Source: Corynebacterium tuberculostearicum (GTDB lineage: Bacteria > Actinomycetota > Actinomycetes > Mycobacteriales > Mycobacteriaceae). Taken from it: 64,000 nt of DNA. The first letter of the stretch is position 1, and each line of letters begins with the position of its first letter. A model generated the notes under the pieces. It had not been told where the DNA came from. It searched no databases and saw only the letters and a list, made by a program, of their open reading frames with translations. The DNA lies in assembly GCF_016127015.1 (NCBI RefSeq), contig NZ_CP065972.1, positions 1,612,001-1,676,000 of the forward strand, given 5' to 3'. A program made the translations under genes and the position numbers. This document shows positions 43,147 through 51,752 of this stretch, in pieces.

Positions 43147-44802
43147 TTAGTCCTCCCCTCCTGCGGGGTTGATGTCTACCGCATAGAACGATGGGCGGCC
43201 GATGGCCTCGGTGCTAAAGCCCTCGATATAGGGCTGGAAACCATAGACCTGCGGCTCTTCAAACATGGGCAGGATATAGGCCTGTTCGGACAGGTAGTCC
43301 TGCATGCGGCCGGTCATGGCGAGGCGATCCTTTTCACTGCTGAGGTTGAAGTAATCCTCCACCAGTTTCTGCAGCTTCTCATCGCCAAAGCTATCGGTCT
43401 TTTCGTCATAGTTGAGGAAAGAATTGCGCCCGGTGCCATCCAGCCACGTGGCCAAGGTGTCCACATTGGCACGGCCGGTCATGGTGTGGCGTACCTGCAC
43501 AGTGTCTTGGTCCTTCATGGCCTTTTGCTGCGCAGAGCGGTCACCCGGGTTGAGGTTGGCCTCAATGCCGACGTTCTTGAGCATCTCTTGAGCCTTGGTG
43601 AACATCTCTTTAGAGCGCGGCTGTGGGACGGCTTCATTGAAGGTCACGGACAGGCGCTTGCCGTCCTTTTCGCGAATGCCATCCTCACCTGGGCGCCAAC
43701 CGGCCTCATCGAGCAGGCGCTTAGATTCTTCTGGATCGAAGGCATAGTTCGCGGACTGATCCTTATAGCCAATAGCCGTCTTGGCCAGGATCGACGTGCC
43801 CTTGGGGTAGGAATCAGAAAAGAGGGTGTCCAGGATATTATCGCGGTCAATGGCGTGGATGATGGCCTGGCGCACGCGCTTGTTTTCCAAGAGTGGATGG
43901 CGGAAGTGGAAGTGGAAGCTATTGTTCACGCCACGAGTGGGGGCGGCGAAAATCTGCAGGTTTTGATCCTTCAGGTGCTTCTCATCGGGGGCTTCGATCT
44001 GGCGCGCGACATCGGACTGGCCGGCTACAAGCGAGCCCACGCGCACGGAGTCTTCGGCCGCGAGCACGATATTGATGCCCTCAATATCGGCCGGACCCTG
44101 GTGGTCCTTGCGGGCCGGGGGCGCCCAGTCATAGTCCTCGCGCTTCTTGAGCACCAGCTTGGTGCCCAGCTCTTCTTCTTCGATGACGAAGGGGCCAGAA
44201 CCGGAAATTGCGGTGGCGTTGCCCGGCGCGAAGCCGGTGTCATCCAAATCCAGGGTGGCATTAGACAGCAGGCCCTGGTTCATCACGGAGGTGGACTGCG
44301 GGAAGCCTGGGGAAGGCTCGCTGAAGTAGAACTTTACCGTGTAGTCATCGATGACCTCGGACTTTTCATAGTTGGGCAGCTGCTCCGATGGAGTGAGCAT
44401 GCGGTCCTCGTCACCCAAGGCATAAAGGTCATAGTTCTTCTTCACGTTCGCAGCATCCAGGCGGGAGCCATCAGAGTAGGTCACGCCCTTGCGAATCTTG
44501 AAGGTGAATTCGGTGTTGTCCTTGTTTGCCTTGGGCATCTCCTCCGCAATCCACGGGTGCAGCTCGAGGGTATCCGGGTCCTGCCAGAGCAGGCGGTCCG
44601 TGATGTTATTGAGCACACCACCGTTGGGGTAATAGCCACCGGAGGGCGGATAGAGGTTGTTGAACATATTGGGCTCGACATAGGTGACCATGCCATCTTC
44701 CGCGGCGTGGGAAGTAGAGGCGCACGAGGTAAGCGAGAGAGCTAGCGCGCCGCTGGCCAGGACCGCGGCTACGGGCCGCAGGAGCCGAGAAAGTTGCTTC
44801 AT
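43147..44802 (-). CDS. ABC importer substrate-binding lipoprotein (Dpp/Opp type)
   Basis: 551 residues. Signal peptide with lipobox: basic MKQLSRLLR, hydrophobic core, then LSLTSCASTS with Cys about 26 as the lipidated residue. The body is SBP_bac_5 type (EEMPKANKDNTEFTFKIRKGVTYSDG; DPEESKRLLDEAGW). It resembles the KPN_01854 group that accompanies Avi_7169/7170-type proteins. Start at ATG 44802, at the signal peptide, with AAAGGA upstream. First gene of the importer operon; its promoter (TTGTAT, 18 bases, TCTAAT) adjoins a McbR-type palindrome. Confidence 0.94.
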   Translation of the reverse strand: MKQLSRLLRPVAAVLASGALALSLTSCASTSHAAEDGMVTYVEPNMFNNLYPPSGGYYPNGGVLNNITDRLLWQDPDTLELHPWIAEEMPKANKDNTEFTFKIRKGVTYSDGSRLDAANVKKNYDLYALGDEDRMLTPSEQLPNYEKSEVIDDYTVKFYFSEPSPGFPQSTSVMNQGLLSNATLDLDDTGFAPGNATAISGSGPFVIEEEELGTKLVLKKREDYDWAPPARKDHQGPADIEGINIVLAAEDSVRVGSLVAGQSDVARQIEAPDEKHLKDQNLQIFAAPTRGVNNSFHFHFRHPLLENKRVRQAIIHAIDRDNILDTLFSDSYPKGTSILAKTAIGYKDQSANYAFDPEESKRLLDEAGWRPGEDGIREKDGKRLSVTFNEAVPQPRSKEMFTKAQEMLKNVGIEANLNPGDRSAQQKAMKDQDTVQVRHTMTGRANVDTLATWLDGTGRNSFLNYDEKTDSFGDEKLQKLVEDYFNLSSEKDRLAMTGRMQDYLSEQAYILPMFEEPQVYGFQPYIEGFSTEAIGRPSFYAVDINPAGGED

Positions 44803-44870
44803 AAAAGCTCGAGTTCCTTTAAGTCTTAAGTAGTACTCGCCCATTAGACCACACTCATACCTAGAAATAC

Positions 44871-44886
44871 AAGACTGGCCGGTCTA
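44871..44886. promoter_or_regulatory. McbR-type box 1 (one mismatch)
   Basis: AAGAC-N6-GTCTA, one mismatch to the C. glutamicum McbR consensus TAGAC-N6-GTCTA. It overlaps the probable -35 of the importer operon. Confidence 0.6.
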
Positions 44887-44926
44887 CTGTATTACCTGCC
44901 AAAACGGCGGCGCAACAAGAATTCGG

Positions 44927-44942
44927 TAGACCAACTAGTCTA
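44927..44942. promoter_or_regulatory. McbR-type box 2 (perfect)
   Basis: TAGAC-N6-GTCTA, a full match to the McbR consensus, directly before a possible -10 (TATTCT, 44941-44946) of the FAD/NAD(P)-binding gene. 56 bp centre to centre from box 1. Confidence 0.7.
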
Positions 44943-45004
44943 TTCTATTCCTACTGCCAGGTCCGATGATCCTGAAAGGGCCTGAATGTGGCACGATAGG
45001 AGGT

Positions 45005-46873
45005 ATGTCTACTCCAGCAATCGCGATCGTCGGCATGGGCCCGCGCGGCATTTCCATCTTGGAACGCCTCTCCGCCCGCATGGACGATTCCAGCGACCCC
45101 ATTACTGTCCACCTCATCGATGACGCCCAACATGGCGCCGGCCGTATCTGGGAAACAGACCAAACTAAGACGCTGTGCATGAATACTCGCGCTGGCGCGG
45201 TCACCCTCTTTACTGAGCCTGGCTCCACCGTGGATGCCCCTGTGCTCGAGGGCCCCATTCAGTACGAGTGGATCCAGCTGCTGCGCGGCGATGGCGAGAA
45301 TATTTCCTCCGCCAAGCGCGAGCTTTTTGAGCAGCACCCACCGGCCGCAAATATTGCCCAGGACTACCGCGAGGAACTCGCGGCTACCCGCCCCGAATCC
45401 AACCCTTCGCGTGCACTGTATGGCGAGTACCTGCGCTGGGTCTATGACGTGGTCATTGCACGTCTGCCCAAGAGTATTTCCACCGTGAATCACTTCAGCC
45501 GGTTGGAGACCATTAAAGAGGACGGTCACCAAGACGTCCTCCACCTATCTGATGGCTCCGAGGTGCGCGCCGATGCCACGGTACTGGCCTATGGCTGGAT
45601 GATTCCGGAATATAACGAGCAAGAAAAGCAGTTGGCCGCTTCCGGTTTGAACTGGATCGCCCCCAATAACCCGGTAGAGCAGGACTACGCCGCTATCCCC
45701 GCCGGCGAGGACGTGCTGGTGCGCGGGCTGGGCATGGGCTTTTATGACATTATGGCGCTGACCACCATCGAGCGCGGGGGCACATTCGTGGAGGATAATT
45801 CCGCGCGCTCCGGCCTGCGCTATGAGCCTTGCGGGCAGGAGCCCAACTTCATCATTTCCTCCGGCCGCGGCTACCCCTACCACCCCAAGTCCGAGTACGG
45901 CGAGCTGCCGCCTACCATGCCGCGCCGCCGCCTGAAAAATGTCATTGCGGAGCTCAGTGGCACCCAGGACATCGACTTTGACGCCCAGGTCTGGCCTGCC
46001 ATCGCGCGCGATAGCTACGAGGCCTATATCACCACCTTGGAGCGCGTGCGCCCGGATTCCCTCCTGCGCCCGCGCGCAGAGATTCTCGAGGCCATCGATG
46101 CCACCGCCCCCGATGAGCTGGGCGCGGCCATTGCGCCCATGGTCACCGAGCCATGGGACATGAACGATCTCATATACCAGATTGCCGGGTTTACCGGGGA
46201 CATCGCTGAGCTCACCGAGCACATTGCCCAGTCCATGGAAGGCGATATTCGGCAGGCCACCGCCGGCCATGACTCCCCCATCAAGGCCGCGCTGTGGTCG
46301 CTTTCGCAATCGCGCAAGCCGGCCTCCATCCTCGGCGCAGAGGGCCGCTACACTCGCGAGTCCCGCATCGGCCGCTACGGCCAGGTCATGTCCTTTGGCC
46401 AGATGATCGGCTCCGGCCCGCCGCTCTTCCGCGTGCGCCAGTTGCTCGCGCTTGTCGACGCCGGCCTGGCCCACTTCTTAGGCGATCACCCCACCGTGTC
46501 CATCGAGGCCGATCACTTCACCTTGACCTCCGGCCCGCGCTCGGCTTCGGCGCCCACGCTTGTCGACGCCTTTATGCACCGCCCCGATATCCGCACCGCC
46601 GGCGATGCCATGACGCGCTGCTTGGTGGATTCCGCTCGCGTGCGCCCCTTCCCCGATCACGGCCAGCCCACTGGTTCGCCGGAAACGGATGGGGCCACCC
46701 GCCGCACCGTTCACCCGGACGGTGAGTTGGATGCGCGCCTGCACATCGTGGGCATCCCCACCTATTCCCAGTGGCCGGACACCACCATTTCCCCCATGCC
46801 GGGCACGGACCCGCTCATGCTGCAGGAAACCGACAAAGCCGCCGGTTCCCTCCTTGCCGTGGTGCGCTCCTAG
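45005..46873 (+). CDS. FAD/NAD(P)-binding protein (NAD_binding_9 type)
   Basis: 622 residues. IAIVGMGPRGISILERL (5-21) is a dinucleotide-binding motif of the FAD/NAD(P)-binding group; TLCMNTRAGAVTLF, RALYGEYLRWVYD and VRGLGMGFYDIMALTT fit the same group of large flavoproteins. The C-terminal 150 residues include a Cys- and Arg-containing segment (RCLVDSARVRPFPDHGQPTGSPETDG). Start set at ATG 45005; ATG 44966 is possible because AGGAGG is too close to 45005. Divergent from the ABC importer and sharing its operator region, so it probably oxidises or otherwise processes the imported compound. Exact reaction unknown. Confidence 0.85.
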   Translation: MSTPAIAIVGMGPRGISILERLSARMDDSSDPITVHLIDDAQHGAGRIWETDQTKTLCMNTRAGAVTLFTEPGSTVDAPVLEGPIQYEWIQLLRGDGENISSAKRELFEQHPPAANIAQDYREELAATRPESNPSRALYGEYLRWVYDVVIARLPKSISTVNHFSRLETIKEDGHQDVLHLSDGSEVRADATVLAYGWMIPEYNEQEKQLAASGLNWIAPNNPVEQDYAAIPAGEDVLVRGLGMGFYDIMALTTIERGGTFVEDNSARSGLRYEPCGQEPNFIISSGRGYPYHPKSEYGELPPTMPRRRLKNVIAELSGTQDIDFDAQVWPAIARDSYEAYITTLERVRPDSLLRPRAEILEAIDATAPDELGAAIAPMVTEPWDMNDLIYQIAGFTGDIAELTEHIAQSMEGDIRQATAGHDSPIKAALWSLSQSRKPASILGAEGRYTRESRIGRYGQVMSFGQMIGSGPPLFRVRQLLALVDAGLAHFLGDHPTVSIEADHFTLTSGPRSASAPTLVDAFMHRPDIRTAGDAMTRCLVDSARVRPFPDHGQPTGSPETDGATRRTVHPDGELDARLHIVGIPTYSQWPDTTISPMPGTDPLMLQETDKAAGSLLAVVRS

Positions 46874-46908
46874 CCACCGCACCTGCGCTATGAACCCAGT
46901 GCCGCGGC

Positions 46909-48066
46909 CTATAGCGCGTCGAGGGCCTGCTCCAAGTCCGCGAGCAGGTCATCGATGTCCTCGATACCGATGGAGATGCGCACCAAATCCTCCGGCGGCA
47001 CCAGCTCGGACCCTTCCGCGGATACGTGCGTCATATTCTTTGGATGCTCGATGAGCGATTCCACCCCGCCCAGCGATTCTGCCAGGCAGATAAGCCGCGT
47101 ATTGAGGCAGATCTGCTTGGCATGCTCCGCGCTGTGGAAGCGCACGGACATCATGCCACCGAAGCCACGCATCTGCTGTGCCGCCAGTTCATGCCCTGGG
47201 TGCTCCTTGAGCCCCGGGTAGAGCACCTGCTTGACCTCGGGTCGCGCCTGCAAGAATTCCGCTACTCGCTGCGCATTCGCGCAGTGGCGGTCCATGCGCA
47301 CGGACAGCGTCTTAATACCGCGGGCGGTTAAGTAGGCGTCGAAAGGCGAGCTCACCGCGCCCACATTGCCCTGGAAGTAGAGCAGGCGCTCGTCCACGTG
47401 GGCGTCATTAGTAACTACCGCGCCACCGAGCACATCGGAATGCCCGCCTAGGTACTTGGTGGTCGAGTGCAGCACGTGGTCGGCGCCGAGTTCCAGCGGG
47501 TTCTGCAGGTAGGGCGTGGCAAAAGTATTGTCCACCAACACCTGCGCGTTGCCCTTAATCTTGGCCACCGCGGCAATATCGGTGATATTTAGCGCCGGAT
47601 TAGTGGGCGTTTCTAGCCAGATGAGCTTGGTATTTTCTTGAACCGCGGCCGCAACCGCTGCGGTATCGCTGGTGTTCACGATGGACATCTCCACGCCCCA
47701 CTCGGTGAAATCATTGAGCAGGCGGTAGGAACCACCGTAGGCATCATTGCCCAAAATGACGTGGTCCCCTGGGCGCACCAGGATGCGGATCAGCGTATCG
47801 GCGGCGGCCATGCCGGAAGAAAACACGCGCGTATACTCCGCGCCTTCCAGTGCCGCTAGGGTGCGCTCCAGCGAGCGCACGGTTGGATTGGCCACGCGGC
47901 CGTATTCGAATCCGCCGCGCAGCTGCGCCAAGCCGTCTTGCGCAAACGTGGTCGAGGCATAGATGGGCACGTTGATAGAGCCCATGTGCGGATCCGGGTG
48001 ATAGCCGCCATGGATGGAACGGGACGTAAAGCCTTGAGCGAGGTTCTGCGTGCTGCGTTCAGTCAT
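46909..48066 (-). CDS. metB: Cystathionine gamma-synthase
   Basis: PLP enzyme that joins O-acyl-homoserine and cysteine in transsulfuration towards methionine. 385 residues. Motifs FSSGMAAADT, IWLETPTNPALNITD, VDNTFATPYLQNPLELGADHVLHSTTKYLGGHSD (the Lys binds PLP) and SLGGVESLIEHPKNMTH fit MetB rather than MetZ or MetY. Start at 48066, MTERSTQN; an upstream GTG at 48138 would add 24 unsupported residues. TAGACT about 8 bases before the ATG suggests a near-leaderless transcript and overlaps an imperfect McbR box. Confidence 0.95.
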   Translation of the reverse strand: MTERSTQNLAQGFTSRSIHGGYHPDPHMGSINVPIYASTTFAQDGLAQLRGGFEYGRVANPTVRSLERTLAALEGAEYTRVFSSGMAAADTLIRILVRPGDHVILGNDAYGGSYRLLNDFTEWGVEMSIVNTSDTAAVAAAVQENTKLIWLETPTNPALNITDIAAVAKIKGNAQVLVDNTFATPYLQNPLELGADHVLHSTTKYLGGHSDVLGGAVVTNDAHVDERLLYFQGNVGAVSSPFDAYLTARGIKTLSVRMDRHCANAQRVAEFLQARPEVKQVLYPGLKEHPGHELAAQQMRGFGGMMSVRFHSAEHAKQICLNTRLICLAESLGGVESLIEHPKNMTHVSAEGSELVPPEDLVRISIGIEDIDDLLADLEQALDAL

Positions 48067-48078
48067 AGCACCACAGTC

Positions 48079-48094
48079 TAGACCAAGCTGTTCA
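48079..48094. promoter_or_regulatory. Imperfect McbR-type box before metB
   Basis: TAGAC-N6-GTTCA: one half perfect, the other with two mismatches. It covers the metB -10 box, a repressor position. Confidence 0.45.
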
Positions 48095-48210
48095 TTTCCA
48101 ACCGAGAGATGGGTATTTATTTTCACACTCTCAGACACCCACGACTCATCGCACTTTCAGCCTCTGCCCTTACAATGGGCGCAGTTCATTTTGTCCTCGA
48201 CTAAGAAAGA

Positions 48211-49221
48211 ATGATGAATACGCAATTCTTAGCATCCGCCGCTTCCACCACGGACTCGGCCATCGAGTCCGTGTCCAATTTTTGGAATGACGAGAAGGTA
48301 CAAAGCTGGCTTATCGAGCGCCCGATTCGCATCGCTATCATCCTTATCCTGGCCATTATCGCCCACTGGCTCCTCCACCGAGTTATCAACAAAGTGGCCG
48401 AAAATAGCATCAAGTCCTCCGGGCTAGATAAGCAGCGCTTGCGCGGGAAATTCAAGGGCCGCGCCAATCGCCCCGAGCTCAGCCAACAAGAAGAGGCCAT
48501 GCGCCAAACCCGCGAGACCCGGCGCGCCTCCCGCATCAAGACACTTGCCGGCGTAGCCCGTTCCGCCGCCGCCATCTTCGTCTGGGTGTGGGCCGTTATT
48601 GCCATCCTGGATGAGTTAGAGGTCAACGTAGCACCGCTTATCGCCTCCGCCGGTGTCATCGGTGTCGCCCTCGGCTTTGGCGCACAGGCGCTGGTGAAGG
48701 ACTTCCTTTCTGGCATCTTCATGCTCATTGAGGACCAATACGGCATTGGTGACGTGGTTGATTTGGGCAATGGCGTCTTTGGCGATGTCGAGTCCATCTC
48801 CCTGCGCATCACCACGGTCCGCGATATCGATGGTGCCCTGTGGTACGTGCGCAACGGTGAAATTCTCCAGGTGGCCAACCACTCCGATGAGTACTCCGTT
48901 GCCCGCATCCAGATTCCGGTAGGCCTTTCTAATGACCCAGAGGTTGCTGGCGAAGTCATTGAGGACGCAGTGAAAGAAGCCGCACAGGACGATAAGGTGC
49001 GCAAGCTCATCCTCAGCACGCCCCGTGTGGACGGCATGTCTGGCTTTGAGCCGGATTATGTATCCTTCCGCGTCTCGACCAAGACCTTGCCGGGCAAGCA
49101 GTGGGACGTGCAGCGTTTCTTGCAGTCTCGCGTGCTCAATGTCATGCACGCTAAAGGTATTACGACCCCCTACCCGCACGGCATCGGTATTTCCGATCCC
49201 CGCAAGGAAGAAGAAGAGTAA
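48211..49221 (+). CDS. mscS: Small-conductance mechanosensitive channel, MscS family
   Basis: Opens under membrane tension to release solutes in hypo-osmotic shock. 336 residues: three membrane segments (about 33-54, 108-131 and 134-160), the pore helix IASAGVIGVALGFGAQALVKDFLSGIFMLIEDQYGIGDVV, then the beta and alpha/beta cytosolic domains. It does not have the long C-terminal extension of C. glutamicum MscCG. The next gene, glbO, starts directly after the stop codon. Confidence 0.93.
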   Translation: MMNTQFLASAASTTDSAIESVSNFWNDEKVQSWLIERPIRIAIILILAIIAHWLLHRVINKVAENSIKSSGLDKQRLRGKFKGRANRPELSQQEEAMRQTRETRRASRIKTLAGVARSAAAIFVWVWAVIAILDELEVNVAPLIASAGVIGVALGFGAQALVKDFLSGIFMLIEDQYGIGDVVDLGNGVFGDVESISLRITTVRDIDGALWYVRNGEILQVANHSDEYSVARIQIPVGLSNDPEVAGEVIEDAVKEAAQDDKVRKLILSTPRVDGMSGFEPDYVSFRVSTKTLPGKQWDVQRFLQSRVLNVMHAKGITTPYPHGIGISDPRKEEEE

Positions 49222-49605
49222 ATGGATTCTGTTTATGAGGCCATCGGTGGCATGGAGACCTTTGAGCGCCTCGTCCACGGCTTTTATTCCCAGGTCAAAG
49301 GGGACGATGTCATTGGCCCGATGTACCCCGATAACGACTGGGAAGGCGCAGAACAGCGCCTTACCTGGTTCTTGGCGCAATACTGGGGCGGCCCGCAGCT
49401 ATTTTCTGAAAACCGTGGGCACCCGCGCCTGCGCATGCGCCACGCCCCCTACCCCATCGATATCACCGCCCATGATCGATGGCTTGAGCTTATGGGCAAC
49501 TCCCTCGCGGACATAGACGAGGAAACCATCCCACCCGCCTACCGCGAGATGATGTGGGATCACATGCAGCGCGTGGCCGCCATGATGATCAACAAGGCCC
49601 CGTAA
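49222..49605 (+). CDS. glbO: Group II truncated haemoglobin (TrHbO)
   Basis: 127-residue haem protein binding oxygen and other small ligands. YEAIGGMETFERLVHGFYSQVKGDDVIGPMYP is the helix A-B-C region. Proximal His in LRMRHAPYPI, the group II Trp at position G8 in YREMMWDHMQRVA, and polar distal residues (Tyr, Trp) in the WFLAQYWGG region. The ATG follows the mscS TAA with no gap, so translation is coupled. Equivalent position to Rv2470 beyond pepN in M. tuberculosis. Confidence 0.95.
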   Translation: MDSVYEAIGGMETFERLVHGFYSQVKGDDVIGPMYPDNDWEGAEQRLTWFLAQYWGGPQLFSENRGHPRLRMRHAPYPIDITAHDRWLELMGNSLADIDEETIPPAYREMMWDHMQRVAAMMINKAP

Positions 49606-49633
49606 CCACGCCACCCCTTCAGCGCAGATAACT

Positions 49634-49671
49634 CAAGCCCGGGCCCCATTTCTAACGGGGCGCCGGGCTTG
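49634..49671. terminator. Bidirectional terminator between glbO and ald
   Basis: Nested stems CAAGCCCGG / CCGGGCTTG and GCCCC / GGGGC; weak T-tracts on both sides. Confidence 0.75.
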
Positions 49672-49705
49672 TGGTGTATCTAGCGCAGACTACGCCGGGT
49701 GATGA

Positions 49706-50797
49706 CTAGTCTTCCCAGTCAAAGGCCTTGCGCACAGGCTCGGAAACCAGACGGCCACCGCGGGTCATGACGCCGCCTTCCAGACCTGGGAAGCGCTTGA
49801 TGGCGGCATCCAGGCTGTCATTGGCTACCGCGCGGATATACGGCAAGGTCGCAGAAGACAACGCGCGGGTGGAGGTATTGGCCACCGCACCCGGCATATT
49901 CGCCACGCAATAGAACAGGGTGTCATGCACCTTGAAGGTGGGGTCATCGTGGGAGGTCTTCTTGGAGTTTTCGAAGCAACCGCCCTGGTCGATGGCTACG
50001 TCGACGAGCACCGCGCCCTTCTTCATCTTCTTTACGGTCTCCTCACGCACCAACTTCGGCGCGGCGGCACCCGGGATAAGGACGGCGCCGATGACGAGGT
50101 CGGCCTCCTGCAGTTCCTTATCGATGGTGGCTGGATCGGAGATCAGGGTGCGCACGCCACCGGCGTACTGGTCATCGAAGCGCTGCAGGACGTGCGGATC
50201 GAGGTCCAGCACCGTCACTTCGGCGCGCAGACCGTGGGCCATAGCTACAGCGGACGCGCCAACCTGGCCGCCGCCGATAACTACGACGCGTGCCGGCTGG
50301 GTGCCCGGAACACCGGAGACCAGCAGGCCACGGCCGCCCTGAGTGGACAACAGGTGGTGGGTGCCTTCGATGGCAGCAAGGCGGCCAGCTACCTGGGACA
50401 TCGGGGTGAGAAGCGGCAGGGTGCCGTGGCGGTCGGTGACCGTCTCATAGGCGATGGCGGTGGTATTGGCGTCGACAAGTGCCTCAGTCAGCGGACGATC
50501 TGCCGCAAGGTGCAGGTACGTGAAGACGGTGAGGTCTGGGCGCAGGTACTGGTACTCAGCTTCGAGCGGCTCCTTCACCTTCAGCAGCAGCTCTGCTTGT
50601 GCCCAGGTATCTTCCGCAGTGCCAACGATGCTGGCACCCGCGGCCTCGTACTCGGAGTCCGGGAAGGAAGCGCCTTCACCGGCACCAGTCTCAATGAGGA
50701 CCTCATGGCCATCCTGAACGAGGGTCTGCGCGCCGCTCGGGGTAAGAGCCACGCGATTCTCGTTATTCATGATTTCTTTTGGCACAGCAATACGCAT
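49706..50797 (-). CDS. ald: Alanine dehydrogenase
   Basis: NAD-dependent interconversion of alanine and pyruvate plus ammonia. 363 residues. MRIAVPKEIMNNENRVALTPSG, LLLKVKEPLEAEY (Lys), GGRGLLVSGVPGTQPARVVVIGGGQVGASAV (NAD-binding) and VANMPGAVANTSTRALSSATLPY match the family end to end. AAGGAG lies 8 bases before ATG 50797; the longer frame upstream is not conserved. Two palindromes upstream may bind a regulator. Confidence 0.97.
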   Translation of the reverse strand: MRIAVPKEIMNNENRVALTPSGAQTLVQDGHEVLIETGAGEGASFPDSEYEAAGASIVGTAEDTWAQAELLLKVKEPLEAEYQYLRPDLTVFTYLHLAADRPLTEALVDANTTAIAYETVTDRHGTLPLLTPMSQVAGRLAAIEGTHHLLSTQGGRGLLVSGVPGTQPARVVVIGGGQVGASAVAMAHGLRAEVTVLDLDPHVLQRFDDQYAGGVRTLISDPATIDKELQEADLVIGAVLIPGAAAPKLVREETVKKMKKGAVLVDVAIDQGGCFENSKKTSHDDPTFKVHDTLFYCVANMPGAVANTSTRALSSATLPYIRAVANDSLDAAIKRFPGLEGGVMTRGGRLVSEPVRKAFDWED

Positions 50798-51071
50798 TAC
50801 ATAGTCTCCTTGTGAGTGCAGGAAATTACATCGACCATGTAAGAGTAACGCAGGACACGTTTGCGCGCGGCGGTCTGCTAATGAATTCACACTGCGGGGG
50901 TAGCGTTACGCTAACGACCCGGTTAAACACGCTGTTCACAAGGTTTCGGGCGCCACGACCCAAGGATCCCCCTACCCCTAAGACAGACTACTTTTCGGGC
51001 AACGCCGCCCATTATGGGGCGCTGGCACGCCGAGATTGTTGAACACCAGGGGTGTGCCCTAGCGGCGAAGG
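50798..51071. other. Intergenic region upstream of ald
   Basis: 274 bases; apart from the palindromes and the ald ribosome-binding site I see no gene or RNA structure I can name. Confidence 0.5.
50826..50842. promoter_or_regulatory. Palindrome upstream of ald
   Basis: TTACAT-N5-ATGTAA, perfect, about 30 bases before the ald start. A second perfect palindrome TAGCG-N3-CGCTA lies at 50901-50913. No regulator gene is adjacent. Confidence 0.45.
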
Positions 51072-51734
51072 CTAGAACAAGGACAAGCGGGTGGATCGGT
51101 AAATGCTGCCGAAGGGGGCGTCGAGTCGCACCCACCGACCCAGCTGAGCCACCCGCAGGTGCCGCGGCACACCCATCGGGGCGGAAAATCCAGGAATAAG
51201 CCCCAGGTTGGTGCAGGCGAAGATCATGCGCATGGGGATTTCCACCGTGGCGTCATCGCCTTCCACCGTGACAACGGTTTGATTCAACAAGCTGGACGGC
51301 GGGCCCATCGGGCCAGAAAATTGCCGGGTTAGCTGTTGGCCTTTATCGGATAGATCGCGCACCACGGTAACCGGCAAGGTATCGACCACGCTGTAACCCG
51401 TGGCCGGTGGCAAGGCTCCCGGCCAGGATGGATCGCGGGCGGGACCCAAATCTAACGTGCCGCTAGATTCATGTTCTTTGAGCTGCTCGGCGAGCGTGGC
51501 CGCGGAAACCACAGCTCCATCGCGGGAAGCCACACCTTGGACGCGGCGGGAGGCAACCACCTCGAAGGGGGTGGTGACAAAGACATCGACGACGTCGTCA
51601 GTCAGCTGGCGCAGCCGCACCGACGCGCCCGCGTCCAAGCCAACCGCGCGCGTGACAAGGGCCCGAAGGCCAGGTCCACCGCTTCCAATTTCTAGAGTCT
51701 CGGTGACCATACCTTCGGGCCCTGCCTTTCTCAT
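51072..51734 (-). CDS. Hypothetical protein, no family recognised
   Basis: 220 residues (212 if started at the second candidate, ATG 51710, MVTETLEIG). No signal peptide or membrane segment. Mostly beta-strand pattern with a repeated V-T-V character (VFVTTPFEVVASRRVQGVASRDGAVV; NQTVVTVEGDDATVEIPMRM) and a hydrophobic, Pro-rich part (ACTNLGLIPGFSAPMGVPRHL). It lies 18 bases after the thioesterase gene, in the ettA-thioesterase transcription unit. Function unknown. Confidence 0.72.
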   Translation of the reverse strand: MRKAGPEGMVTETLEIGSGGPGLRALVTRAVGLDAGASVRLRQLTDDVVDVFVTTPFEVVASRRVQGVASRDGAVVSAATLAEQLKEHESSGTLDLGPARDPSWPGALPPATGYSVVDTLPVTVVRDLSDKGQQLTRQFSGPMGPPSSLLNQTVVTVEGDDATVEIPMRMIFACTNLGLIPGFSAPMGVPRHLRVAQLGRWVRLDAPFGSIYRSTRLSLF

Positions 51735-51752
51735 CTTCGCTCTGCGCCGCGG

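Noticed and set aside
43108..44745. 545-residue open frame on the plus strand
   Set aside because: Antisense to the binding-protein gene, which has a clear lipobox and family motifs.
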